Shown piece after piece: positions 33,301-44,429 of a stretch of DNA of 64,000 nt. Both the position numbers and the translations under genes were made by a program. The stretch comes from Romanomermis culicivorax (taxonomy: Eukaryota > Nematoda > Enoplea > Mermithida > Mermithidae): the NCBI GenBank assembly GCA_963922205.1, contig CAWUHX010000171.1:248001-312000 (forward strand), given 5' to 3'. Under the pieces are notes generated by a model. That model saw nothing but the letters and a program-made list of their open reading frames with translations. It searched no databases and was not told the DNA's origin. Position 1 is the first letter of the stretch, and every line of letters begins with the position of its first letter.

Positions 33301-35504
33301 TCTGTGAAGATCAAACATTAGATGCTGTGTAAGACGAACGCCAGGACTTGGTCCTGGGTTTTGTCTAGTGAAACAAATTGCCCAACTTATGATTACTTTG
33401 GAGAATAAACATTCATTGACTGCAAAACATTTCTAAAGTAAGATGTCGATAATCTTTGTCATATATAGTGCAGGATTTTTAGATGTGCAAAATTGACAAA
33501 AATAAATGATGGTCCACTGTAGATAACCGCAGCTCCGAGACTTTGGGTGAATTGTATATCAATAAAATAGGAAAATATCGTAACATACATAACCCATTGA
33601 TGTAAATACATATTGTACACTCTGTGACATTCGTTTATTAAGTATAAATTCATTTCAAAATCTATCATCTTATGGGTGTCTGGAATTCGCACCCAAACAT
33701 TCCTATAAATTTATGTGAAGTACTTTATTTTGATCGTCCCACAACCCAGTAGCCATTATTGACCCAATTAAGACCCCCCAATTAATTTGCACATCGGCAG
33801 CTGGTCCCCTAGAATCTACACAAAAGTACGCATTCCACAGCTACATTAATTCCCCATAAAAATCGGAAACACACCTGCACACAGTAAAAAGTAGAAGCCC
33901 CGCCAGACACCAGTCTCAAGTGGAACAGTAGCGGTGGTTCCTACAAAAACATGTATACGCCGAGAAATAGATATAGAAGCATACATGGAAGCACAGAGGC
34001 GTGGTTAAGTCCACTGTAGGCAAGAAAGCAGGCATAAGAGAAGCATGAAAGCATACTGTACCAGGAAAGCATTGGAAGGCGTGGCTAAACGAGCGAAGCA
34101 GAAGAAGCAAGAAGCAGCAATTGGCGGAAGAAGATTTTCGGAAACAGACCTCCCGCGAGCCAAGGGAGTGGCTAAAAGAAGTGTCACACTAATGGGGGTT
34201 TGGGGTGTTGCATCAGGTGAAAAACGTTGTTTCCCAGTCACATTGATGGGAAACCATATCAGTTTGACCCTATTACAGTGAGTAATAGGCTATGACTCCT
34301 GATGGACACGAGCTTATTTTCCCATTATTTAGGGGCCTAACCTGGCCAGTACTGGCTATAGGGAGGCCTATAGGGTAATCTGGTGCTGTCCTGGGGCTTG
34401 CTGTAGGGTAATGGACAACGCCACCAGGTTAGGTGTGACAATCCCCAAGTCCTGCTCAGTGAGAGTGGGGACAGGGTCACCTGTAAAATGACCTGAATTG
34501 TGACCTTTCTTCTTCCCAACCTTCGTCCACCATCTTATTCAGAAGATCTATGTATTCCAGTAAATCTATCAATTTTTTCTGCGAACAATACTTTCTTTAT
34601 ATCTTGGCCCACCACTATGCAGGGTTTTTTCATGGGCGCAATTTTCACTAAAAAACAATTTACCTTAGCCCACCTTTCATCGTAGGTGATGTGTGCAGGC
34701 AAAATTTTATTTTTCTTTGGCACAGGCAAAACATGGAGAAATACGTCCATTTCAGGCGCTTTTAAGTAACTTTTAGGTATTTTAAGTAAATGATTAAGTA
34801 AAATCTATATCTTTTGTGGGCCACATGACATCATATAGAATTTTGATGCATACTTCAAACATTTTGGGAAATATTCTCCCGAATTTTGGGAGTAAAATCA
34901 AAGGAAAAAAATCTGGTCGAAAAATGCCCTGATCAGTTACAAAACCTTTAAAAAACTGAAAATTCTCGATCTTTTTCCACAAGGAAAATAGGAAAATCTT
35001 TGACTTTCTGAACTTTTAGCTTAAAGATAATTTTTCTAGAGGAAAAACAAAAAAATCGAGCAGTCAGTCATCTTCAGTGGACCAAAAATACAAAAACTAC
35101 AATCATGAAATCGATAAACAAACTTTCAGAAGAAAATCTCCATATCCGACTTTTCCTTATTCCGAAAAGCGGACTTGGAACAAATTTTCCGAATTTTTCC
35201 ACTTTTCTGATTTTTACAAACAAATTCTCGAACTCTGTTCTGTAACTTTCCTTTTGCCTGTGTTTTTCAGTTTTGAATTTGAATTTTAAACCCTCATTTT
35301 CCTGATTGTGTTCACATTTTGTGTTTTTTAAAATTTTGAATTTCTTGGTTCCTAATGAGCTTTTTTTAGTTTTGGTATTCGATATTTTTACTCCTTAATT
35401 TTTTCGAGCTTTTTCAGAAAACATTTCAAATGTGACAAAGTTTGTGCATTCTAAAACTGCACAGTCCTCACCCTTCATTATGTTGTCGCCAAGTATTGTT
35501 GGAC
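33301..35504. other. Apparently unique stretch, no gene supported
   Basis: Composition is more balanced between about 33700 and 34500, with several GC-richer frames (34005-34281 both strands, 34337-34519 minus) that overlap each other and lack motifs or splice partners. A dispersed repeat may be present, but no ends were found. The short Cys-rich frame around 35395-35607 (either strand) abuts the Z1 insertion and might be a host exon, which I cannot support. Confidence 0.35.
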
Positions 35505-35604
35505 GACATGTGATTAGTGATAGATGCTTGGAACAGCATGTGCATGCTTGTACTGTATTTTCAGAAAATATCATTTCGATCTGCGTTTTTTTTTGTGCAC
35601 GGAC

Positions 35605-36631
35605 CACTGTTTTTTTTTTCCCCCGGGCCTTTTCCCCAAATGGGGAAAGGGGTCAAAATTTTTTTCCCCCATTCTCCCGAACTCGTTTTTTCGCTTAAAA
35701 ATGCTCACAGACGCTTTATTTAGGTGTTTTTTTAGCTTTTTAAAGCCTTCTGATGTTTTTAGACCCGTTAATTCATTAAAATCGAGGAAAAAATTGAAAT
35801 TTTCGAGTTCAAAGTTTAATCTACAAGCATTGGAACAAATTTTCAAGTAAACTGTCCAAAAGCATAATGACTTTGAGAATTACATGAGAAATCGATGGTT
35901 AGGTTCTCTATGATGACAAGTGAGAACCCAAAATGGATGTTAATCTTTCCGGCGCGGAGCGCCGGAAAAATTTTTTGGGTATTGATATTCTGCGACGCTG
36001 GAAAATCAATTTTCCGAACATTTATTTCAAGAATTAGATTTGAATTTTGTGTTCAAAAGTCGTAATTTCTAGAATTTTACTTGAAAAATTTTAAAACCAG
36101 TATAATTTATTTGTAAACTCTCATGCTTGGTCGAAAATATATGAGTATGCAGGGTATAAATTTCCGATTCCGAAAGATATTTCCATGAAGCGTTTGAGTT
36201 GATTTTACGTTAGAAAAGAAATAATCGCATCAAAAAGCTTAGAGACTTGACGTACTGATCTTTCTCAAAAGGAAAAAATGCGAATCTTCATTAAATATCA
36301 TGATAAAATATTGAAGATTACCAATGAAAACATGAGATAATATGTTCAAGATGATGAAAACTATTATAGATTATATGATAAATGAAGGTAGACGTGCTAA
36401 AAGCCGCGCCTGAGCTAAGTAATGCATAATAATGATTATTAAAGTAATAAACGGCGCGAAGCGCCGGAAAATTTTGAGATTATGACATTCTAAAATGCAC
36501 CAAAATGCATCTTTTCTGTATCCGATCCCCAAAATTTTCTTCCCCAAATGGGGGAAAGAGCCCAAAATTTTTTTCCCCTTTCCGAATTTTTTTTCCCGAA
36601 AAAGCACGATTTGGGGAAAAAAAAAACAGTG
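35605..36631 (+). mobile_element. Element X, present in copy 1 and absent from copy 2
   Basis: Ends CACTGTTTTTTTTTTTCCCC and the inverse GGGGAAAAAAAAAACAGTG. GCACGGAC is duplicated exactly at 35597-35604 and 36632-36639. Copy 2 has the undisturbed target with one GCACGGAC at 46980-46987. Subterminal CCCCAAATGGGG palindromes lie near both ends. GAA-loop hairpins are at 35949 and 36452, the second 180 bp from the right end. The core of about 800 bp is shared with R1 and R2. Non-coding, 1027 bp. Confidence 0.96.
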
Positions 36632-36651
36632 GCACGGACTTTTGTGCCAAT

Positions 36652-37684
36652 CACCGTTTTTTTTCCTAGAAGATTTTTTCCACATGAGAACCGGACCCAA
36701 TATTTTTTTCCTCATTTTCCAAAAATTTTCCTCATTTTTAAAAAACGCTTATAATGTGGCTACGGATGCTTTTTTATGCATTTTAGGAGCATACCCATGC
36801 ATTTTGTTGTATGTGGAGTCAGAAACCTGCAAAAATGAGAAAAAAGTTGAGAAAATTCTAGTTATATTAGCCAAAATGAGCTCATGAAGAATATATTGGT
36901 GTTCTACAGGAGCGGGTTGAAGCATGTTAACGAATAACGATAGAGTTCTCTCTCAGGAATTTATCCGCTATTAACATTTCTATGTCTCTCATTTCATCTA
37001 ATTTTATTTAGTTCTTGGTCCGGCGCGGAGCGCCGGAAAAATTTACAAATTTTCACTTTCTACAACGCTGGAAATTGAACCTTCACAACGTTGGGAAATG
37101 AATTAAAATCCGACTCATGAAGTATAATTTGTTTCCCATTCCGGCGCGCAGCGCCGGAAAAATTTTTCAGTTTTTATATTCTAAAACGCTGGAAAATAAA
37201 TCTCTCCAACAGATATTCATAAACAGAAGTTCTAAAATTGCAGTCTAGAATGATGTCTTCAATTTCTATCTTCAATAAACGCAAAAGTTCAGGTTGCTGA
37301 CGTTTAAAAAAATTCCAAACATCGAGAGAAAAAAATTGAGAAAATTGATGAAAAATCTCAATATTGGGCGACATAATCGACTGATAGCGATTAGAAAATG
37401 AAACGAGCTAACTTGATTGATAGAAACTGTTGAGCATTAATTAGTAAGTCGAAGTAGATATGCTAATTGCCGCGCCTGATAGAAAATAGTCAAGATTGTA
37501 CCCATGACCGGCGCGAAGCGCTGGAAAATTTTGAGATTTTGACCCTTTTAAGTCCACCAAAGCGCATCTTTTCGGTTTGGAATTCCCCCAAATTTTTTTA
37601 CTCAATGAGAACCATACCCAAAATTTTTTTCCTCATTTCGAAATTTTTTTCCTCAAAAGACCTCATTTGAGGAAAAAAACGGTG
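36652..37684 (+). mobile_element. Element Y (CACCG + T-run ends)
   Basis: Left CACCGTTTTTTTTCCT, right AGGAAAAAAACGGTG. GTGCCAAT flanks exactly (36644-36651, 37685-37692) and splits the Z word TTGTGCCAATTGGCACAA. Subterminal TTTTTCCTCATTT words occur at both ends. Hairpins at 37020, 37141 and 37508, the last 177 bp from the right end. 1033 bp, non-coding. Confidence 0.95.
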
Positions 37685-37807
37685 GTGCCAATTGGCACAA
37701 GAGGCCAACAAAATTTGTGCCAATGACACAAAGAATTTTTTTCTACTAGAAACATGTTGAAAACTGCAAAAAAATTTTCATGCCAAAAGTTTGATAAAAG
37801 GTTATAA

Positions 37808-38874
37808 CACTGTCTTTTTTCCCCCGGGTCTTTTCCCCAAATGGGGGAAGGGGTCAAAATTTTTTTCGCCATTTTCCCGAAGTCGTTTTTTTTCGCTTAA
37901 AAATGCTCACAGACGCTTTATTTAGGTGTTTTTCAGCTTTTTCAAGCCTTCTGGTGTTTTTAGACCCTTTAATTCATTAAAATTAAGGAAAAAATTGAAA
38001 TTTTCGACTTTCGAGTTCAAAGTCTAATCTACGAGCACCGTTTTTTTCCTCGAAGATTTTTTCCACATGGGAACCGGACCCAAAATTTTTTTCCTCATTT
38101 TTGAAAACGTTTATAATGTGGCTACGGATGCTTTTTTATGCATTTTAGGATCATAACCCGAGCATTTTTTTGTATTTGGAGCATACCTGTAAGACCTCCA
38201 ACCAGTTGGGGGGGGGGGGGGGGGTAAATCCGAAATTTTGGGGGTGGGGGTAGGAAAAAGTCGAAATATTTCCCAAAAAGGCCAAAAAACATACACTTTT
38301 TTGAAAATTTTTTTAATTTTTTCCAAAGTGGGGGGGGGGGGAATGATTTTGCGTACAGGGTTGGCCAAGTCAGGGGGGTCCCCCAACCTCCCCAAGTACA
38401 GGTATGATTTGGAGTCAGAAACCTGCAAAAATGAGGAAAAAAATATATGAGTAAGCGGAGTATATAAATTTCCGAAAGATATTTTCATGAAGCGTTTGAA
38501 TTAATTTTACGTTAGAAAAGAAATAGTTGCATCAAAAAGCTTAGAGACTTGACGTATTGATCTTTCTCAAAAGGAAAAAATGTGAATCTTCATTAAATAT
38601 GAGGATAAAATATTGAAGATTACCAATGAAAACATGGGATAATACATTCAAGATGATGGAAACTATTATAGATTATATGATAAATGAAAGTCGACATGAA
38701 TCAGCACAAAGCGACGGAAAATTTTGAGATTATGACCTTCTAAAATGCAGCAAAATGCATCTTCTCTGTATCCGATCCCCAAAATTTTTTTCCCCAAATG
38801 AGGAAAGAGCCCAAAATTTTCTTCACTTTTCCGAATTTTTTCCCAAAAAAGCACGATTTTGGGAAAAAACAGTG
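37808..38874 (+). mobile_element. Element X' (family X with Y fragment and B nested)
   Basis: Left CACTGTCTTTTTTCCCCC, right GGGAAAAAACAGTG. Duplication GGTTATAA (37800-37807) / AGTTATAA (38875-38882), 7 of 8. X sequence runs to about 38036, then a Y-derived piece (CACCGTTTTTTTCCTCG...AAAATGAGGAAAAAA, 38037-38446) with MITE B inside it, then the X core resumes. The hairpin near 38700 is worn. Repeated in copy 2. Confidence 0.85.
38182..38406 (-). mobile_element. Family B MITE nested in the Y piece of X'
   Basis: CATACCTGTA ... TACAGGTATG with exact ATTTGGAG on both sides (38174-38181, 38407-38414). The uninterrupted relative in element Y (ATGTGGAGTCAGAAACC at 36811) is a paralogous empty site. 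Long G-runs (over 14 G at 38211) differ in length between the two contig copies. Confidence 0.95.
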
Positions 38875-39686
38875 AGTTATAACGTTTAAAACTCATGAAT
38901 TTTTTTTGTAAAAATTGTGCTCAACCTATTTTTGAGCTAAACCATGTTAGTCCGATAAGAAAAAACTCATCAAGAAAATGGTTTACGATGACTCTAAAAG
39001 GAATGGAATGCTGACAAAATTCTAAAAAGTCTAGAATTGTTCAGGAAGTTGAAATTGATTCACTTTTCGAATTCGACTATGAATATGAAATTAATCTCTT
39101 ACATGTTTAACAATAACGTAAAGATTAGGGAAAATAAAGGCGAAAATTGTGTAAATTTTCAGTCAAAATATTGTACCATTACAAACGATATCGATTTTTC
39201 TATTTGAATCAATCAAACATAAAAAGTAAGAATTGCAGTTTTTGAATCCAAATCTGACTGAATTAACAGACAATATTCAAAATTTCTTCTCCAGTCATTG
39301 ACAGCCTAATAAGATTTTCTGCAACGATACTAATACACTGTTTGAAGAGAAATCGTTCGCTTTCCAGTCAAATATAGAAGAAAGAAATTTATTAAATGTG
39401 AATAAGTACAAGTGTAAATACAAATAATACAGAAAAGCCCATGGACGTAACAAAAGCACGTGTGAATTGAGCTTTAAAAAATTACTTTATTTAGACCGAA
39501 AAACAGGGCATATTTTCCTATCAAATGATATCATTGGGTACGGAATTCCAAGCATCAAAATTTCGCAAAGAAAAATCATGTTTTGAAGCATCAGAGTTAT
39601 ATTTCGATTTATACAATTTAAATAAGTTGGATGCCCAATAATTGAATGGACTGAAGGTGACTATAGGAATTTATAGGAATAGGAAA

Positions 39687-40133
39687 CATACATGTAACAG
39701 AGCTCCGAGGTCGGGGGGGGGGGGTTGGAGCACTTTTTGGGGCCGGGGGTCAGTAATTCTCAAAATTTTGGGGGGGAGGTGTCCCTGAAGAAAAAAAATT
39801 CGATTTTTTCCATGGAAAATGTCCGAAAAAACGGTATAAAAAGTAGTAATTTTTGTCTAAAAAATGATAAAATATGTACTTATGGCGCGAAGCCTCGAGA
39901 AAATTAAAGTCTTCGACCATTTTTTGTTCAAAAATTGACATTTTTTAATGGAATAAAAATGACATTTTTCAGTATTTTTCTGACTAAAACTATGGGGGGT
40001 CCATAGGACTACCATATGGCTAGCCATAGGATTGGAAAATCCTGGGGGGGGGGGTCGCCCAATGGCTAGCCATATGGTCGACGATTTCTGGTGAGGGGTT
40101 CCCATAGCACTTCCCTCCCCAATTACATGCATG
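39687..40133 (+). mobile_element. Family C MITE
   Basis: CATACATGTAAC ... AATTACATGCATG ends, flanked by ATAGGAAA (39679-39686) and ATAAGAAA (40134-40141), 7 of 8. The interior has G-runs, two ATGGCTAGCCAT palindromes and a worn hairpin (GGCGCGAAGCCTCG at 39884). 447 bp, non-coding. Confidence 0.88.
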
Positions 40134-40777
40134 ATAAGAAATATTATATTCATTGACTCGGTGCGAAGCACCGAAAATTTTCACATTTTCACCCCTAAAA
40201 TGTTTAAAAATCAAGGAAATTCAATGTTTGATCAGCCATAAAATTTGTGCCAATTGGCACAACTGCTCAAAATTTTTCTGCTATTTCAAATTTTTTGTGC
40301 CAAGAACCATGTTTTTGGCACAAAAAAAACACTGATTCCGATAAATTTGGTCCACAAAATTCTGATTTCGGTTGGCTGGGGACCACAGGCCCGTTTTTAA
40401 AGCTGGCGAGGGCGGGAGGGGGCATTCCATTCTAAATTTTTTTCCAAAAAAAAGTTTCAGCAATATCATTGTATTTATAGATCACTATTCCCACATTGAA
40501 TCATTATATTTACATACTTTTTGTCAAACATAGAATTTAGACACTAATCTGGAGAGCATACATAATGTGACTGAAAATAAGTTGTCTTTAAATGATTTTG
40601 ATTTTCTTTTTATTCAGTAAATCCAAAAAAATTTGGAAAATTCCCCTCTTTTTTGAAAATCTTGGATAGGGGTATGGTTGAGCAGTATTTTTTTATGCAC
40701 AGACAATTGTGGCAATTGGCACAAGAAGCCAAAAAAATTTGTGCCAACGGCACAATAATTTTTTTTGTACTAGAAAC

Positions 40778-41661
40778 TAGGGCTGTTCCAAGATCTCGAT
40801 TTTGACAAAATGATGGTATTTTTCACATCTCAATCTCAATCTGGAATATTCGATTTCTACGGATCTCCATCTCGCTCAGTCTCGGTATTTGTTAAGATTT
40901 TATCCGAGATATTATTCGAGATTTTTTACATAATTTAGAAAATAATAAGATGTATTAATTTTTAATTTATTCATCAGTGTCAACAATAGTATCAATTAAG
41001 TCATCACATTTGCGACATTAGTTATAGATTCAATTTAGTAATATGTCTTTTTGGCATATTTTTCATGGGTATGTCTTTTTGGCATATTTTACACTTGGCA
41101 CTGCTGCTCACACTAGATGACAACTCGTCAAAAGCCTCCCAATTCAAACTATTTTTAGTTTTAGGCATTTTACAATAAAAAAGTTTCTGAAAAGGTGTGA
41201 AAAAACAATCGATAAGCATGTGATGCGTAAAATTAAGTTTGATATATTATATATGTAGAGGTGACAATATAAACAAGTGTATAATACTGAGTAGGTAACT
41301 ATTTTCAAGATGCTGCTAACCAACCATTAACTACTAACCTGCTCCCATCAATATTAAAAAATGCATAAGAATTGATAGGTAGTGAAGTGATGATACATAA
41401 TTGTAGGTAGTAGAAGTCGGTAGGTACTTACTCATTCGACACGACTTTCATCTCATGATTATAGAGAAACACAAACGTTCGAATGTACCAATAGGCACAT
41501 AGGTGTGCCACTGCTGGTGATTCATATGGGGCGTTTTGCAATTTTTAAACAAACAGCATACATACAAATAGTATGAATGGTACCTAGAAAATCTCGATCT
41601 TAATCTCGCTCGATCTCGAATAAAATAAAATTTACAAAAATTTGATCTCGAAACAGCTCTA
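40778..41661. mobile_element. Family S element with exact duplication
   Basis: TAGGGCTGTTCCAAGATCTC ... CGAAACAGCTCTA, flanked exactly by CTAGAAAC (40770-40777, 41662-41669). The related site in Z1 (ACTAGAAACATGTTG at 37745) is uninterrupted and serves as a paralogous empty site. It carries a BED-finger remnant on the minus strand, so S derives from a hAT element. 884 bp. Confidence 0.95.
41022..41219 (-). pseudogene. BED-like zinc finger remnant in element S
   Basis: The frame contains MPKTKNSLNWEAFDELSSSV, then AKCKICQKDIPM and KRH, i.e. Trp/Phe, CxxC and a terminal His as in BED fingers of hAT transposases. The likely original start is the internal Met of MPKTK. Nothing of the catalytic domain remains. 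The copy at 51467-51664 is nearly identical. Confidence 0.6.
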
Positions 41662-41846
41662 CTAGAAACATATGCTGAAAACTGTGAAAAGTTTTCAGGC
41701 CAAAATTTGGCTAAATTTTATAAGTCAGTTTCCATCCTTCAGCCTAACTATTGTATATGAGTTGTTTGTTAATTTTGAGCATGGATTTTTGTGGCTTAGA
41801 CATTTATTTTTCCTTTGAAATTTTCCTCAGGCTTAGGGTACAGCAG

Positions 41847-41865
41847 CTGCGCCCGAAGGGTGCAG
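41847..41865. other. 8-bp stem hairpin with GAA loop
   Basis: CTGCGCCC-GAA-GGGTGCAG forms an 8-bp stem with one G.T pair. The second contig copy (52292-52310) has CTGCACCC instead, restoring a full Watson-Crick stem. Unrelated in sequence to the GGCGC hairpin but with the same GAA triloop. Confidence 0.6.
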
Positions 41866-41924
41866 CGCTGTTGAGGCTCTTTCAAATGAAGTTGTTAGTT
41901 AAAATAGTATCAAGGGTCTGAAAG

Positions 41925-42130
41925 GAAAATATGGTGAAATTGTGTAGTGGTAAACGCATCAAGTCCATAGGCTGGTGGACCACGTTTGATTCATGAAGTA
42001 GGTAGGATTTTTCTGTAGTGACAAGGACTATGTAATATGTGTGCAGATTTCATGCAAATGAGTTCCTCAATGCCATGAGCGCCTGGATATCCAAACTGAT
42101 CTGGATAGGTGGCATCTTGAGGAGTTTAAA
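41925..42130 (+). repeat. Possible tRNA-derived SINE-like piece
   Basis: TGTGTAGTGGTAAACGC resembles a pol III A box and, about 40 bases on, ACGTTTGATTC resembles a B box, as in tRNA-related SINEs. No poly-A tail or target duplication was recognised, and it cannot fold into a good tRNA. Confidence 0.35.
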
Positions 42131-42566
42131 AATGCCAGTTTGGACTATAATTTGGAAGGGAACCGACTTGTAAAAAAATTCCCAAATATTTGATAAAAGT
42201 TAACATTTAACGCATCAATTTGTTGTAAAAATCATGCCCAACCTAGATTTAAAATAACTATAGAAATGTTCGGGAAGTTCAAATTGATTCAATTTTCGAC
42301 TTTATATATATTTAACAACAATGTAAAGACTAGTGGAAATAAAATCGAAAATAGTCTAAATTTTCAGTAGGAACATTGTACCATTACCAACAATATCAAA
42401 TTTCTTATTTGAATGAATCGAACACAAAATGTAAATGAAATGACAAATATTGATTGCTGTTACACAAAACAAAATGATAAAGAAATGCAAAATGAAATAC
42501 ATAATATAATGTCACATGAATAATAATAATTGAAAATCGACTCACAAAACATCTACATATTTTAGG

Positions 42567-42760
42567 CATACCTGTAAGACCTCCGACCAGTTGGGGGGGG
42601 GGGTAGGAAAAATTCGAAATTTTCCCCAAAAAAGGCCAAAAAAACATACACTTTTTTGAAAATTTTTTTAATTTTTTCCAAACTGGGGGGGAATGATCTT
42701 GGGTACTGGGTTGGCCAAGTTGGGGGGGGGGGGGAAACCCCCCCCCCAAGTACAGGTATG
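42567..42760 (-). mobile_element. Family B MITE
   Basis: CATACCTGTA ... TACAGGTATG, flanks ATTTTAGG (42559-42566) / GTTTTAGG (42761-42768), 7 of 8. G-runs near both ends. It lies inside Z2. Confidence 0.92.
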
Positions 42761-43142
42761 GTTTTAGGAAACAAATACAGCAATTGGGTGCAAAGGTTAC
42801 TTGAAAAGTAACAACTTACATGCACCCCTCAATTCGATTATCAAGGTTTAGAAGTTTAATTTTTTCTTCGAAAGTGTGCAAACTGGGAGAATTAACAATA
42901 TAGAGAGATAAAGAGTTCCAAACATTAATATAATGGTTAAAAAATCAAACTGGCAAGCAGTGGTATGAATGGACTTTATCGTAAATCTTAGATCATGATT
43001 AAGACGTGTTATTATGACGCCTAATGTAAGAATTTCAGTTTTGAATCCAAGTGACTGAATGAACAGAGAATATTAATATTCATAATTTATTTCCATTCAT
43101 CATTCATTGACAGCCTAAAAACTTTGCTGCAATGATGCTGAT

Positions 43143-43323
43143 CAGACTACCCCATAGGGAGGGGTATGAGGGGGGTATTACCCCTGCCTAAAGTCCTAAA
43201 AATTGATCACTAGTAGCCTAATTTTGGGACGAAATGATGTGTTTACTGGACATTTTAGCTACACTACCCCCTCAAATTTTCAACTTTACCCCTACCTGAA
43301 AAATCTGACCTTGGGGACCTTTG
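43143..43323. mobile_element. Element D, 181 bp, 8-bp duplication
   Basis: ATGCTGAT is repeated exactly at 43135-43142 and 43324-43331. The ends CAGACTACCCC and (inverse) CAAAGGTCCCC are similar. The paralogous stretch in Z1 near 39330 (GATACTAATACACTG) lacks it. Related sequence sits within 43994-44429 and weakly at 45405-45530 and 58990-59065. Confidence 0.75.
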
Positions 43324-43692
43324 ATGCTGATACACTGTTCGAAAAGAACTCATTCTCGTTCAGGTCAAGTACGATATTACTCAGTGCGATGCGCCAAAAA
43401 TTTTTTGCATTGTCGGCCCCTAAATCATCCAAAAATTAAAGAAATTTAATGTCTGAACAGCCAAAATTTTTGTGCCGATTGGCACAAATGCTCAAAATTT
43501 GTTGTGGCATTCCAAGTTTTTTTGTGTGCCAAAAACCATGTTTTGGCGCAAAAAAACACTGTCTGTGATAGTGATTTACACATTATAGTTGCTGTTTTTT
43601 CCCCAAATTATGCTTTTTGACCTTTGAAAAAGAAGATTCAGAGGAGTAAACGAAACTTTGGGATCAGCATATAGAAAAGATGCATTCTGATG

Positions 43693-43921
43693 CATACCTG
43701 TATGAGGTCTGACTAGTTGGGGGGGGGGGAGAACCGAAAATTTTTTTTGGGGGGGGGGAGTGGTCGAAAAACCTCAAAAAAGTGGAAAAAATTTCGAAAA
43801 CTTTTCCAATAGAGCCACTTTTTACAATTTTACCGAGTGTGAGGAAGGGGCGTGGGTTGGGTATATGGTTCACCAAGTTGGGGGTGGGGGTCACCCCAAC
43901 CTCCCTCTAATTACAGGTATG
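43693..43921 (-). mobile_element. Family B MITE without a clear duplication
   Basis: CATACCTGTA ... TACAGGTATG ends are intact. It interrupts the core phrase GATGCATTCTGATG|TTTAGAAGG, uninterrupted at 10227-10250. The flanking 8-mers do not match, so a few bases may have been lost. Confidence 0.85.
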
Positions 43922-43993
43922 TTTAGAAGGTTGAAATCACAAAAATTTTCCAGTGCTGCATGCTCTGGTTATAACTATACCTCTATTTGGGGG

Positions 43994-44429
43994 CATACTT
44001 GTGAACTGACGGGGTTGGAGGGCCCCGGACTTGGTGGAACCCTGTACCCAAATGTTGGAACCCCTACCCCCAACTTTGTCAACCCTTTACCCAACCAGAG
44101 TGCCCCATGGGGAGGGGTATGAGGGGGGGCATTACCCGTACCTAAAGTCCTTAAAATCAATCACTGGCTGTCTAATTTTGAAACAAAATGAAGTGTTTAG
44201 TGAACATTTAGCTGCACTAGCCCTGCAAACTTTCAATTTTTCCCCTACCTGTAAAATCTGACCTTAGGGACACCCAACCCCCTCCAAAATAGGAAAAATA
44301 AAAAAAAATTGGGGAAAAATTGGCTTTTTCAGCCTTTTTTGGGAAAAATTTCAATTTTTTCAACCCTCCTCAACTGGTCCCACCTCTTACAAGTGGTGCT
44401 CCCGAACTGGTCGGACCTGTTAAGGTATG
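43994..44429. mobile_element. Composite B-like MITE containing D-like sequence
   Basis: It starts CATACTTGTGAACTGACGGG and ends CTGTTAAGGTATG, similar to B ends. Its inner part (about 44102-44275, CCCCATGGGGAGGGGTATGA ... CTTAGGGACACC) is related to element D. No target duplication seen. Confidence 0.6.

Larger units (their letters stand above)
35581..40334 (+). mobile_element. Element Z1, composite, holding four first-level insertions
   Basis: Left end CTGCGTTTTTTTTGTGC, right end GGCACAAAAAAAACACTG. The duplication is ATTTCGAT (35573-35580) / ATTCCGAT (40335-40342), 7 of 8. Z subterminal regions carry TTGTGCCAATTGGCACAA words. Removing X, Y, X' (with B) and C leaves about 1.2 kb of Z. The GAA hairpin (40159) lies 176 bp from the right end. 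No transposase is visible. Confidence 0.8.
40683..43561 (+). mobile_element. Element Z2, composite
   Basis: Left CAGTATTTTTTTATGCACAG, right GGCGCAAAAAAACACTG. Z words (GGCAATTGGCACAA, TTGTGCCGATTGGCACAAA) lie inside both ends, and the interior parallels Z1 (38940-39660 matches 42230-43380). It contains S, a SINE-like piece, B and D as insertions. The flanks TGGTTGAG / TCTGTGAT do not match, so the borders rest on the ends alone. Confidence 0.65.

Noticed and set aside
35395..35607. Cys-rich minus-strand frame as a host exon
   Set aside because: An equally long frame exists on the plus strand, the frame runs into Z1, and no splice sites or motif support either.
38211..38224. Telomere or satellite sequence because of long G-runs
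   Set aside because: Runs are pure homopolymers at fixed places inside MITEs, not a telomeric repeat.
41941..41992. A functional tRNA gene
   Set aside because: A-box- and B-box-like words are present, but no cloverleaf with acceptor and anticodon stems can be drawn. Kept only as a possible SINE.
42405..42825. Open frames with PPPP and KKFSKKCMFF-type peptides repeated around G-run MITEs
   Set aside because: They are translations of family B MITE sequence and recur wherever B inserts. Frame changes with G-run length.
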